NCBI GenBank assembly: GCA_026120185.1
Contig: JANUWF010002120.1
Location: 1,550,001-1,614,000, forward strand
Direction: 5' to 3'
Length of the DNA: 64,000 bases
DNA from: Voacanga thouarsii
Lineage: Eukaryota > Streptophyta > Magnoliopsida > Gentianales > Apocynaceae
Positions 22,694 through 34,640 of this stretch are shown one piece after another. The translations under genes and the position numbers were made by a program. Every line of letters begins with the position of its first letter. Positions within the stretch are counted from its first letter, which is position 1. Under the pieces are notes generated by a model. The model was not told where the DNA came from and ran no database searches. It worked only from the letters and a program-made list of their open reading frames with translations.

Positions 22694-25016
22694 TGTAAAA
22701 CCTCACTATCTAGGCCCATAGGGCCGGGGATGTCGCCCCGTCCATAGGACAAAGGGTCTTTATAACTAGGTCATATAAAATAAAATAAAATAAATACTTT
22801 AAAAATTAAACTTATTACAACCCAGAATACATGAACAAATTCAAAATAATTGTCTGCTACAATCTCTCAAAACCATTACATAAGGAAAATAACAAACAGT
22901 CTTCCAAAATCATACGCAACAATCTAGCTAATGACCTCCATAGCATGATCGACCTGAAAACATGATATACAAGGGTGGTGAGATAAAAATCTCAGTAAGC
23001 CCGTGTATGCTTTGAGTGTTTTAAGTAAAACAGTTCATGTATGCAAGTTGAAAAAATTGCATAAGAGAAACAAAAATAAAGAGTGGCGTTTTGCTTTTCA
23101 AACCATACATGTGCATAATAAATACAACCACCCAAAGAGATAACCATGGCACCAAACGTTGGGCCCCATGATAATATAATGGTCAGAATGCCACACATTG
23201 AGCATGCTATCGGTTAGAATGTCACACATTGAGTATGCTGACATAAGGTAGGTGTACGGCCTACCGGGTGAGATACTCCTTCATATCTACACCAAACTTA
23301 CCGGTTATCCACTTCAGAAACACACAATCCACTTGACTGAAACTTACTAGTTCGGACCGGTATGACCTACCGGACTGGCATCCTATCCGAGAAGGACTCA
23401 CTCCTCAGAGGTGGCCACCTACTAAGAGACTTATCCTAACCTTTCAAATACTAGTCCTAGTAGTCTACCCTTATTGAGTATTCAACATTGCTTGTCCCAC
23501 TTGGGAGAAAATTAATCATACAATATTTTACTTGGAAATAGCAATTAAGGGTTTTTAAAATGCTAGTCAAAGTTGGGTTTTAGAAAGAGTTTAACATTTT
23601 GAGTAAAACTGCTTGTTTAATTTTCAAATGATTTGCTTGACTGAAAAAAAAAGGGAAAAATAGTCCTTAATTGCCTTTACAAACGAATGATCATACACAT
23701 TAAATTTGGCTTGCCACAATAATTTTAGTCTTCAAATGACTCCATGCAGGAGCTTACCTGATCATTTGCTTGCTTGAAGCCTAGGGTAAACACAAGGTAT
23801 AAGGTTACACTCGAACTATATCCGTCTTACATAAATAACTCTTAGCTCAACTAGTTACAACCCTGACTAACCATGACATTAATGTCCTAAGCTTTAAGGC
23901 TAGATGATAAAGCATTTTATAAAATAAATCTAGCTCGGTAAGTTAAAATAACTAGGAGTTCTAAAATAATTACTAATAAGTTATAGTTTTAAATAATAAA
24001 TTTTGAGTATTATTGCTAATAAATAAACTAATGTGAAATATTGAATACTACTAAGTCCTAAATAATATTAATAAATGGTAATATTTAAATAGTATTATTA
24101 TAAATAAATAATAAATTACACTTAATTTTTAATTAATAATTAATAGATAATAAATAATTAGTAATAAATAATAAAATCAATAATAAATGAATTATATTAA
24201 ATTTTTTATTAATAAATAACAAATAAATTTTAATATAAATAATATTTATGAATATAGGTGAAAGTTTTAACTATGGTCTACAACGTCATTAATTAATTCT
24301 AATATTTTATTTATTATTATAAAATATTTTAGTTATTATTACACATATATATATATATATATTATTTTTAATAAAATATATTATTTATTTGACTAATAAA
24401 ATATTAATATTCCATTTCCAAATCTTCCTAGGAATTTCGAAACTCTTTGGAAAAATATAGCAATAATTCTAATTAAAGTAATAAAATTTGTTAATAAAAA
24501 TAACCTATGATTAACAAGAAAATAATCATGATTTTCTTATTGCTAGAAAAGATTCATGAACATATGCTAAAATCAACACATACTATCACATAGCCAAATC
24601 CCTACTACGCAAAATCATCAATCATGGCTTCAATGAAAAATAAAAACATAAGAGCCTAATCACCTTTGGTGTCATAATATCTACCATGCTTCAAACATCC
24701 ATAAAATTCATTAAGCATGATGAACATACATTGATTCCCAAGAAAATTCATATAACTTAGTCATATGCATCATTCTTCATGTCCTAACCCTAACCCCTTC
24801 ATCCACATGCGTACACTCAATCCCCCATTCATATTTTATCTCCCTATCAACACCTAAGAGCCATGATTTCAGAATTTAAAAAGAAGGATTTAAGAATAAA
24901 TACTTGATTATCGATTACTTTGATGAAGACTTAAGAAGGTCCACACGCGATTGAAAGTCTTGAGTTGTCCAAGGGAAAAAAAAAACAGCCATGGTTGATG
25001 ATCAACCATTTTGGCT

Positions 25017-25041
25017 GAGAGAGAGAGAGAGAGAGAGAGAG
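25017..25041. repeat. (GA)12 microsatellite in solo gypsy LTR
   Basis: It lies about 2320 bp from the LTR end. The homologous site in the second copy (62863-62922) has about 30 units. Confidence 0.9.
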
Positions 25042-26518
25042 CAGTAGTATGGTACATTGAAGATTGAATGAAAGAGGATGAATAAGGAGATTGTTCTTGA
25101 TTTACCTTAATGATGTTCTTGAGACATTCAAGAAAAAGTTGATTTTGATCCGATTGAAATTTCTTGTTTGCGTGATTTTGTGTTATAAAGACCATAAATA
25201 AGTACTAGGGATTGAGTAGGAGTAATCTGGAGTATTTAAGAGTGATTGGGGGTGTTTAGGATAGGTTTAGGCTTGAAGGAATGTAGTGTGTATTCTTGGT
25301 GTTCTTGGTGAGAATTGAGAGGATTTGAAAAAAAAGCTGTACGAAATCTGGAATGATGTTGGCGGAATGGTCTAGGGTGATTAGGAGTTTCAGTTTTCAG
25401 CTAGAAGGAGAGAGAATAATTTAATTTTGTTTGAAATTCATATGGAGAGAATTGTGGAGTTGTTTTAGGTAGGAGATTAGCTTATGGTGTTTGATTAAGA
25501 GAGGTTTCTTTGCTCTTTAATGGAGTCGACTAGACTGGTCAGACTTAGGGCAAGGAAATGAAGGCTATTTAGCCCTTATTGCTGGCCAAAATGCTATGTT
25601 TAATGGCAGAGCAATTTCTAGTTTGGTTGCTTGACACAAGAGTGTTTTCATGGAGCAAAATTCTGGAATTTTTTTGAAGTTCAAATGTGTTTTGGATAGA
25701 GTGATCTTAGGAGGTTTTTGAGGTATAATTATGGAGTCCAAATACTCAAGGTAAGTATGGAGGTTAATGGTGTTCAGTCCATGGCTGAACAAGGTCCATT
25801 TTGCAGAGGTTTGAAGGTGTTTTTTTCGGTCTAGGTCTAAGGAGACAAAACTGAAATTTTTCTAGTTTCAAAGCTATTCAAAGCTTCGAAGGTTGCCAAT
25901 TTTTCTGTGCAGAATTTCTGCATTTTTTCAGCCCAATTTGCAGATGATTTTGAGGGGTGTTTAAGGGTCTTTTAAGGTTGGTTTCCTGCCTTCTTTTTGG
26001 AGAAAAGCAGAGGAGGTTTTGCTGGATTGATGACAAGAAAAACAGCTTCAATCTCAACTTAGTGTGCAGCAAAATTGTATAAGAAATTTCTAATTTTGTG
26101 CAGTCCGAATTTTGCACAGAATTTTTAGTCTTCAAGCTACATGAATTGACCATTTTTCTAGCAACAAATGAGCAAGAGTACTGACTGAATTTTTTGAAAG
26201 CTGGACAGTCCAAAATTCTAGAAAATTTCCAGATTTTCCTTATTGAAATCATGAACAACATGAAGATAAGTTTGAAGGTTCTACCATGGTATTTTATTTC
26301 TCTTGGATTCTCCTCCCTAATTTTGGCCAATCCTCTAACTTCCAAGATTGATTTTTTAAATTCAAGGCTAAGGAATTATCTCAGAATTTTTGGAATTAAA
26401 AGAAGAGATTTAATGAATTTTGAATAATTTAAATTGTTAAGACGTTAGGACAAAGTTAGAGGTAATAAAAAGGACAAGAATTCCTCTAGAATTCTTTATA
26501 GGACATGATTATATGACT

Positions 26519-26589
26519 TAAGTGATGGGATTTGATCTCATGACCTTAGAGATTAATTCACAAAGCTCTAACCACTAAACCACAGCAAC
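26519..26589 (-). other. tRNA-like segment (A-box/B-box) in gypsy LTR
   Basis: On the minus strand the bases read as a degraded tRNA: an A-box-like TGGTTTAGTGGTTAGAGC (26582-26565), a 25-base middle, and a B-box-like GAGATCAAATCCC (26539-26527) flanked by a possible T-stem (GATG/CATC type). The same arrangement is at the corresponding place in E's 3' LTR (35347-35400). The boxes resemble RNA polymerase III internal promoters. It is not a functional tRNA gene: the acceptor and anticodon stems are not convincing. Confidence 0.5.
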
Positions 26590-26835
26590 TCTTGTTCTTA
26601 TTTTCTCACCCAAATATTCTTCTTATCTAAACCTCAAGCCATCTTCCTATTTTGACCTCAAGCAAAATTACCTTTTTACCCTTCCTACCCAATAAGTATA
26701 ACTAAGCCTTTTAACCTATAAACCACAATTCTAAAGCACATAAAAATCATTCAAAAATATATATTTTTATGCCGAATAATATGATATGCATCCTGACCCC
26801 CTTACTCTAGGGTTGGCTTTAGGTGAGGTTTCACA

Positions 26836-27360
26836 AAGGATGTATAACATCCTGCCCATGATGAACCCACAGCTTCCCAGCTTTGGGTAACATGTCCCGA
26901 GCCGCGACTTGGGGCCAATTGTGCCTCAAGCTGTGGCTTGGGCAAAAAAAACCTTTTCTTTTTCCTCGCCTTTCTTCTTCATTTTCCAGATACAATTTCT
27001 AGACAGAAACTACAAGTCTCTGAAAAATAGTTTTCGTGAACTGTAATATTGTTTCTAGACCGTTCAAAACCATTTTGATTTAATTCTTTGTTAATCCATA
27101 TTAACAACAATCTCTGATCACCATCACCATTAAATTAACAATACCAATTGTTCAAGGAAAAATACAGAACAATCTACGACACGCAGAAACAATTTCTGTG
27201 AACCCAAAAAACATATAGAAACAATTTCTATAAGCATTGTGAAAAAGTTTTTCACAAACCCAGACTATACGTACAAAGCTGTAGCACTTAACAATACCTA
27301 GAAGCATGATTGAAACAATTTCATAGCAAAACATAACCCATTAAAACATAAACATGGTGT
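26836..27360 (-). mobile_element. Leader of copia element C, primer-site-proximal part
   Basis: Continues the C leader beyond the solo LTR. It holds a GC-rich block (26865-26940) and AT-rich sequence; no gene. Confidence 0.6.
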
Positions 27361-27371
27361 CTCTGATACCA
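27361..27371 (-). other. Primer binding site of element C
   Basis: Minus-strand TGGTATCAGAG, exact complement of the initiator tRNA-Met 3' end, one base inside the LTR end. Confidence 0.88.
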
Positions 27372-27372
27372 C

Positions 27373-27726
27373 TGTAGGGATCCGGCCACGCAAGAGCATA
27401 CATGTAGCAGAAAATAAAACTGAAATCCTTCCCAAAGATCCCATGTTTGTTGATTAAAACAGGTAAGAAAGCAAGTAACAGGATTTACCTGTTGTAGCCC
27501 TAATGCAAAAATTTTCTTAGGTTTCAAACTACTGCGATCACAATCGAAAAATCCACAAAGAACACAGCTCTCTATTATGTGATTAGTTGCTCATGGTTGC
27601 CACTAAAGTCCAAGCGAGGACTGCCTCCAACAGTATCCACACGAAGGGCTCAAGGAAAACAAAGAAAACTCTTTGCTAGAAGAGTCTTTTGCGGCTAGGG
27701 TTTTTTTCCCTCTATGTAAAAGAGAA

Positions 27727-27781
<55 letters not shown>

Positions 27782-29151
27782 TTGCCCATGTGTTCAATGT
27801 TTTTTTTTTCACTTGATTAAAGCCCAGAGAACTATTCCCAATTAATCCCTAGAAAAACCACAGAAAAAAAAAACGTTTCTTTGAATTCTAATCAAATTAG
27901 ATTTCACTAATTTGCAATTGAAAACTATAAGTCTTAACTATTGCAATTTGGCCTAAAATTATAACTAATTATAATTTGACCACAATAACTTCTTCTTCTC
28001 ACAATTAACCCCACAATATTATCAAATAACACCTTAAGTACTTAATCCTCGATTGTGTGTGATCTATTAGGTTTCCCAGTCTATTAGTAGTGAATATGAA
28101 TTAATCGAAATGTTTTCGAGATTAATAATCCATAATGATTTAGAATTAACCTATTAATTCTAAACATGATTGGTTTATTAATTCATCAATTAATAAACCC
28201 ATATTCAGCAAATCATGAGCAGTATCTACTAACACAATCATGACTACCCAAGAGTCCAGGAAGTCAGTAGCTTGACATGAACCCTTCAATCACAAACTAC
28301 AGTGCAATAAATTCATTTTACCATATAATATCTCATTCGATTTGGAATCCAAAATTATTGCCAACTCCTTCCAAAATATAAATTAATTATGACCTAAATA
28401 TAATAGTACTTGTAACAGGAGTCACTACTCTACATGTGTATCAATTAGAACTATTTTCAATGCACAATCATATTGGCCAAGGATTTCACGAGTAGTAATT
28501 CTAACAAGTGGCCGTGAGATATTCATCCCTACTATAAGAAGTGGTGAATCCTTTATTGACCCTCTCAAATACTTTCGTTTACCTCACATTGTACCTAATA
28601 TCCATCTCATAAGCGGCCCTCAATCTGGCTTCAAATAGTGGAATTAAAGTACAATACTTAGCAAACAAAGTATCTTGAAGATCTCAAGTCTAAGGATACT
28701 TGCACGTCAACTATAGCGAGATTCTATCACTGGCACTACTTAGTTATCCATGTGATTATCTCATAGTCAGATCATCCAATGTACTTGTTCTATTAACAAA
28801 TATCCACGTGTTAACTTTGAGTATCACAATACTTATGAATGTGAAAATCACCGCCTGATCAAATCAGGAAGTCTAACACGTGATAGTCTTAACGCATTAA
28901 TGATATCCTATCTCATTAATGCTATGACTAGGGATTATTTAAGTATAAACATTATACGGTGTAGTAGGAATCTCACATCATAATCTCTATCATAATTTTC
29001 TTAACACAATGTTGTACTAGGGACTTTATCTAACAGTTATTTTACATAAAAGTAAAGAAAACAAACTAAAAGACAAATAATGTCTTGTATTATAAAATAA
29101 ATATGTCATATAAAATTTATAAGTGATTGCCTCTAGGACACAATACTAATA
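27373..29151 (-). mobile_element. 5' LTR of copia element C
   Basis: 1779 bp, minus strand TATTAGTATTGTGTCC...GGATCCCTACA. Homologous to 8252-9984. The TG start has decayed to TA. It contains a (GA)n run of about 24 units (27729-27777), four times longer than in the 3' LTR. Its outer flank is the TAG-type microsatellite of LTR G. Confidence 0.85.
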
Positions 29152-30601
29152 GTAGCAGCAGTAGTAATAGTAGTAGTAGTAGCAGTAGAAGTAGTAGTAA
29201 TGTAAACTAGAAACATTTCCATAGGATAAACATTTAATACAATTTGTAATAATATCATACAATAATATAAATTTATAAAATAATGTTTTAGAAAGTTATG
29301 AAAGATTATGGAAGAATTTGGAAGAGTTTAAAATAATATGGAAACTTTTAGAAAATTTTTAAATAATGAAATGAATATAAAATAATATAACAAATGTAAT
29401 ACGTATCTAAACTTTAATAAAGTTTGTGGGTCGCACTTAACACCTATGCATAAAATAAATTGCGAAACTCATGGCATGGTCTTAAATAGAAAACCATGGA
29501 ACAGTTGAAATGTTTAGAATAGGATTTTAATACATGGAAACCTTATACTTCAAATATTTTTGGAAAAGAGTTTGGTTTTGGAAATTATTGAGCTGTGTTG
29601 AGACATTGCATTGATCAAGCGTTGAGTACTCAGTGAGGGCTTTGACCATTGTACTAGCTTATGTTGGAGATAGACGGTCCCAGGTAGCCTAATCAGTTCT
29701 GGGATTCATCTTACTCCAAATAGGGCGACAAGACATTGGAATTAGCCATCCTTAACTAGCAACACATTTTCAGTGTGAAAACGGAGGTCAGGTGTAGGAC
29801 ATATGTGCCAGATAGCAGACCATGACGATGGTCATCTTACCATGTTCATAGGATGGAAATCCTATAGTGGTGGTGTTATTGACTTATCATGTTCATAGGA
29901 CTAATATTTCTATGCTGTTGATGTTTTTTGTTGGACTAACGTTCTTTCCGTGTGATAATGCAATGTATTTTACGGTTAAACTAATGTTCCTTCCATGTGA
30001 TAACACAATATGGATTTTGAATATGGAAATCGCATTTTGAGAAAATGGTATGGTTCAAGATTGAAAGCTTAATACTGATGGTATCAATGGTGCCAATTTT
30101 TCTATAGGAAGACATAATGATATGCTTTTTCCCAAAAGGACAAGAGACCTAGTTTCAGGAGTCCAATCAAAAATCTTTTATAGACATATTAATACTTACA
30201 AACATTTCGATCATTTTGATCATGCATCATGAAAATTATTTTGTTAAAATCCTTACATAGTACACTACAGGACTTACTGAGTGTTTTTGCACTCACACAA
30301 TTTTCAACATGTTTTTAAGCTATAAGATACCAATTGTTATCAAAGTGTGCAACAAAATGGAGTAGAAATAAGCACCATGATATATTGTATGATATATTAT
30401 GAGTATTAGAATATTATATGAAAGATTTGAAGTCCATGTATTATGGATTTCCTATGAATAAAATTTCTATTTTGAAGTATAGTGTGATTCCCCTGCTAAT
30501 TAAGTTGTTGATTCGTTATAAAGACCCCTTATTTAGGAGATCAAATGGGGCGACATCCCACAAAGTCAGCCACTATGACATGGAATATAAGGGGTGTTAC
30601 A
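29152..30601 (+). mobile_element. Solo gypsy-type LTR G, right part
   Basis: Starts in TAG/GCA repeats (29152-29200) that continue the microsatellite at 8160-8251 and ends GGGGTGTTACA. The U5 motif GGGGCGACATCCC is at about 30547-30559. No coding potential; the 67-codon frame at 30418-30621 crosses the LTR end and is fortuitous. E's gag resumes directly after. Confidence 0.75.
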
Positions 30602-30970
30602 AGAGGTTCCCATCGAAGTGACATTAGGACAAGACTTTAACAAAATGATGAAGATACTACAGACACTATCAGAACAGAGGGCTCCAAAGGGTGAGGACGA
30701 AGCAATGGAGAGATTTCTGAAGTTTCAACCTCCCACCTTTTTGGGGGAGGAAGAATAAGACCAGAAAGTAGAGCAATGGGTCGAGTAGATGGAAGATATT
30801 TTTGCTACACTAAAAAAAGAATGGTAAAGTTCACTGCTTATAGGCTAAGAGGACCAGCCCATGTATGGTGGCAGCGCATTCAAGAAGACTAGGAAAAGAC
30901 TGACCAGGACTGGACTTAGAATAGCTTCGATGAGACTTTCAAGATTGAATATATTCCACAATGGATAGTG

Positions 30971-31001
<31 letters not shown>

Positions 31002-31560
31002 TGAATTCCAGAATCTAAGGCAGGGGAGCATATATGTGGCTTAGTATGCAACTCGATTCAACCAACTATTGAAATACTACAAGAGACTGATCGACACTGA
31101 GCAGAACCAAACTAGGCTATTTGTTAAAGGTTTAAGACAGGAGCTGAGAAGAGCTTTGGCTCCCTTTCCACCGGTTACGCACTCAGAAGCAGTGGATGCA
31201 GCTACTCGGACAGAGAATGTAGACAAGAATAGATTGGCCCACAAAATGTTCCAACCACCAAGACAGGCACTAAGGCAATTTTAGAGACAACAGACTAACA
31301 AATGACCTGTTAGACATCATATGCATAACAAGGAGAAACAAGCACGCACAACACCAACTCGTCCAGGATAGATTTGCCCACTTTTCAATACTGTGGCAAA
31401 TGAGGTCATGTGGAGAAGGACTATTTGTCCAAAAGTACTATCAGAAGATGTTATAATTATGGGGACATAACGCATATCTGGAACAACTATGCCAAACGCC
31501 GGAGAATTGGTCAAGGAGCCCCAGCTCAACCTACTGGAAATAACAAAGCAAACAATCCTG
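30602..31560 (+). pseudogene. Gypsy gag main part, element E
   Basis: Frame pieces: EVPIEVTLGQDFNKMMKIL, ERFLKFQPPTFLGEE, VEQWVE, then a 26-base A run (30971-30996) inside the gag where the frame is lost, then EYYKRLIDTEQNQTRLFVKG-like sequence (31069-31280, LRQELRRALAPFPPVTHSEAVDAA) typical of Retrotrans_gag. A decayed zinc knuckle follows (CYNYGDITHIWNNYAK, about 31450-31497, two ligands lost). It would form the capsid. Several stops and at least one frameshift. Confidence 0.75.
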
Positions 31561-31599
31561 GAGCCTATTGGAGTGGAGCGCAAAAACCACAAATGAAGG

Positions 31600-32140
31600 C
31601 AAAAGTTTTTGCACTTAATGGAGAAGAAGAAGGATCAGATGCAGCTGTAGTCGAAGGTACGCTCACTATCCAAGACTGCAATGTTAATTTTTAGTAGACC
31701 TTGAGTCTACGCATTCTTATGTGAATGAAGACTATGCATGTCATTTAGGTTGGGTCGGGATAGAATTACCCTATAATTTGATAGTGAGTACATCATTGGG
31801 GAAGTCAGTGAAGGTAGGAAAATATGTACAAAATTATGATGTGAAAGTGGGAAGAGAGAATCTAAAGGTGGACCTGGTAGTGTTAGCCATTGACGACTAT
31901 GATCTAATACTAGGAATGGATTAGTTAGCGAATCATGGTGTAAGAGTTGATTGTAAAAGTAAGGTAGTACAGTTTGTCTGACTCGGTTGGGACGTATTAG
32001 AATTTAAGGGAAGTCATGTGAAGGAGCTCAAATATTTAATAGCTATAGCTAAGGCCCAAAAACTTTTAAGATAGGGATGTCAGGGATATTTAGCCTCTGC
32101 TAAACAAACCAAATGAGCAATATACCTTAGAGAATACAAA
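31600..32140 (+). pseudogene. Gypsy aspartic protease, element E
   Basis: KVFALNGEEEGSDAAVVEGTL is followed by the active-site region, where the usual FDSG(S/A)THSF reads VDLESTHSYV, so the DSG triad has become DLE. Then LVVLAIDDYDLILGMD at 31910, after which a stop (TAG) takes the place of the conserved Trp. This is the retropepsin that processes the polyprotein; this copy is inactive. Confidence 0.75.
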
Positions 32141-32199
32141 AATAGTGATTAGTTTCCAGACGTATTCCCTACAGAACATACTTCTCTCCCTCTTCCTCG

Positions 32200-32860
32200 G
32201 GAAGTTAAGTCACAATAGACCTAATTTCGGGAGCAAAACCAGTGTCGAGAACACCATACCAGATGGCCTCTACAGAGCTGAAATAGTTGAAAAAGCAACT
32301 AGAAAAGTTAGTGAGACAGGGTTATATCCTGCCCAGCACTTCGTCTTGGGGAGCCCCTGTGCTATTCATGAAAAACGAATACGGGACATTGAGGTTATAT
32401 ATTGACTGCAGAGGATTAAACAATTTGACGATCAAGAACAAATATCCTTTGTCATTGATAGATGAGCTATTTGATCAATTACAAGGATCCAATTGTTATT
32501 TGAAGTTGGACCTGAGGCAAGGTTACTATCAAGTCTGGATTAAAGAAGAAGATATTCCTAAGACACGTTTAACACCGATATGGGCATTACGAGTTTGTGG
32601 CAATGCCATTTGGAGTGACTAATGCACCGGCAGTATTCATAGATTTGATGCATCGTGTCTTTCAACCATACTTGAACAAGTTTATGGTGGTGTTTATAGA
32701 TGACATACTTATTTATTCAAAGAGTGCGGAGGATCATACTGAACATCTGAGGTTGATATTAGAGAAGTTAAGGAAACATAAGCTCTACGCTAAATTTAGC
32801 AAGTGCAAATTTTGACTAGACAATGTATCCTTTCTTGGCCATGTAGTATCAAAGGATGGT
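32200..32860 (+). pseudogene. Gypsy reverse transcriptase, element E
   Basis: [60 protein letters not shown] (with the first catalytic Asp), then a frameshift near 32595, then [20 protein letters not shown] and the active site [11 protein letters not shown] (32688-32721), with both Asp residues intact. The order is that of RVT_1. A TGA replaces the Trp of KFW at 32814. The polymerase core is recognisable but broken. Confidence 0.88.
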
Positions 32861-33480
32861 ATTAAAGTAGATCCTACTAAAGTCAAGGCTGTTTCAAATT
32901 GGAAGGAACCAGAGAACATAACGAAGATTAGAAGCTTTTTGGGAATGGCTGGGTATTACCGCCAGATTATTAAAGGTTTCTCAACACTAGCATCATCAAT
33001 GTCACGATTGTTGAGGAAGGATGTTCCTTTTGTCTAGAACGAGAAGTGCGAGAAAAACTTCTAAGAGCTCAAGAACAAGTTAATGACAGCTCCAGTGTTG
33101 CGTTTGCCAAAGGAAAATAAACGCTACTCTCTGTATACTTACGCATCAAAGGAAGGATTGGGGGGCAATGCTGATGCAAGACAGGAAGGTTATAACTTAT
33201 GCGTAGTGGAAATTAAAACCACATTAAGTTAACTACCAAACCCATGACATAGAGTTGGCCGCTATAGTATTTGCCTTAAAGAAGCAATGGCATTATCTAT
33301 ATGGAACTGAGTACGAAGTGTTCACGGATCACAAAAGTCTAAAGTATATCTTTACTTGGAAGGATTTGAACTTGAGGCAATGAAGATGGGTGAAGTTCTT
33401 GAAGGAATACCAATGCCCTATCAATTAGCACCCCGAGAAGGTCAATGTGGTAGCTGATGCTTTAAGTTAGAAGGTAAAGA
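32861..33480 (+). pseudogene. Gypsy RT connection and RNase H, element E
   Basis: [51 protein letters not shown], then RNase H-like blocks with frameshifts: YASKEGLGG, a [24 protein letters not shown] sequence (33285-33350), RWVKFLKEYQCP and VNVVADAL (33440-33465). Four or more stops. This is the normal order after the polymerase. Confidence 0.75.
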
Positions 33481-33699
33481 TGGCGAGATTGAGAATATAA
33501 GAAGTTTGGGAAATTCAAGAAGTTTTGGCTATGAAGACAGAGGTATAAGAAGGAAGGATTTACATCAGCAATCTGAGGTTAATACTGGATCTAAGGCAAG
33601 AAATTATCAAAGCACAACAAGACAATGCTGAGTTTCAGCTTTTCAAGAATAAGGAGCTTAAGCTAAGAGACAGTGATTTCTGGCAAAATGAGGCAGGAA

Positions 33700-34640
33700 A
33701 ATTATATTTCTAGGATCGCATGTGTGTGCCCAATGAGCAGAAGTTGAGGAAAAAGATTTTAGAGGAGTTACATAGGAGTAAGTATGTCATTCATCTAGGA
33801 GAGGTGAAAATGTATCAAGAATTGAAGAAAGCCTTTTAGTAGCTCGAAATGAAGAAAGATGTTGTACAGTATGTTTCTACATACCTCACCTGTCAAAAAG
33901 TCAAAGTAGAACACAAGAAGTCAGCCAGGTTATTACAACTATTACCAGTATCGGAATAGAAATAAAAAGAGGTAACGATGGATTTTGTCACCGGGTTGCC
34001 TATGTCAAAAACCCAAAAGGATGACATTTGGGTTGTGGTTGATAGACTAACAAAGACAACGCACTTTATTCTAGTAAATGTAAGGGACTCTATAGAAAAG
34101 TTAGCACAAATGTATGTCCGGGAGATTATGAGATTACAAGGAGTGCCCTCGAGTATTGTCTCTGATCGGGACCCGAGGTTCACATCTCAATTTTGTGCTA
34201 AGTTCCAAGAGTCTTTGGGATCAAAATTGAAGTTCAATACAACTGCACACCCTCAGACCGATGGACAATCAAAGAGAGTTATTCAAATACTAGAAGACAT
34301 GTTGAGGGCATGTATACTAGACTTTGGAGACAAATGGATCGACTGTGTACCGTATGTTGAGTTGGCTTACAACAACAATTATCAGTCTTCTATTGGCATG
34401 GCACCATATGAGACATTATATGGGCGAAAATACCAAGTACTATTATATTGGAGTTGGATAGAAAAGGGACACATCAATAAATCTAGAGAATTTTGCATCC
34501 ATGAAATGGCAGATAAGGTAAAGATGATAAGGGAGAGCCTTAAGGCGGTGTAGAGTCGATGGAAAAGCTATGCAGACAACAGAAGGAGAAAATTGGAATT
34601 CCAAGTGGGTGATCAAACTTTCTTGAAGTTAACTCCTAAT
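33700..34640 (+). pseudogene. Gypsy integrase, element E
   Basis: VCVPNEQKLRKKILEELH leads to the zinc-binding region; the core is a 191-codon open frame from 33978: MDFVTGLPMSKTQKDDIWVV with the first Asp, VSDRDPRFTSQF with the second, and AHPQTDGQSKRVIQILED. The residue 35 positions after the second Asp, normally Glu in QSER, is Lys here. PYVELAYNNNYQSSIGMAPYE and LYGRKY follow. Just before the core, PEWKWEEV reads with both Trp codons turned into stops. Inactive. Confidence 0.88.

Larger units (their letters stand above)
22694..26835 (-). mobile_element. 4.1 kb solo Tekay-like gypsy LTR with AAGGA duplication
   Basis: Begins TGTAAAACCTCAC and ends GTGAGGTTTCACA, 13-base near-perfect inverted ends. 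It is flanked on both sides by AAGGA (22689-22693, 26836-26840), a perfect 5-base target duplication. In minus orientation its start matches E's 3' LTR start (GAAACCTC then AACCCT) and its end carries the U5 motif GGGGCGACATCCCC also found in E. There is no gene inside: the longest frames (for example 25878-26345) have no recognisable product. It inserted in the leader of copia C. The homologous copy at 60526 runs past the window end. Confidence 0.9.
8252..29151 (-). mobile_element. Ty1/copia element C with both LTRs, split by two later insertions
   Basis: On the minus strand: 5' LTR 29151-27373, primer site, leader (with a 4.1 kb solo gypsy LTR inserted), gag, protease remnant, integrase to 19168, then copia B sequence, then C's reverse transcriptase from about 10956, RNase H, polypurine tract and 3' LTR 9984-8252. 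The two LTRs are clearly the same family, with many substitutions and indels, so C is old. The part of C between the integrase C-terminus and the middle of the reverse transcriptase is missing. Confidence 0.8.

Noticed and set aside
25878..26345. 155-codon minus-strand open frame in the 4.1 kb solo LTR
   Set aside because: No domain, composition like AT-rich LTR, not kept open in the homologous copy at 63700-64000; chance frame.
26519..26589. Functional tRNA gene
   Set aside because: Boxes are tRNA-like, but acceptor and anticodon stems do not pair well and the second copy is eroded; kept only as a tRNA-like segment.
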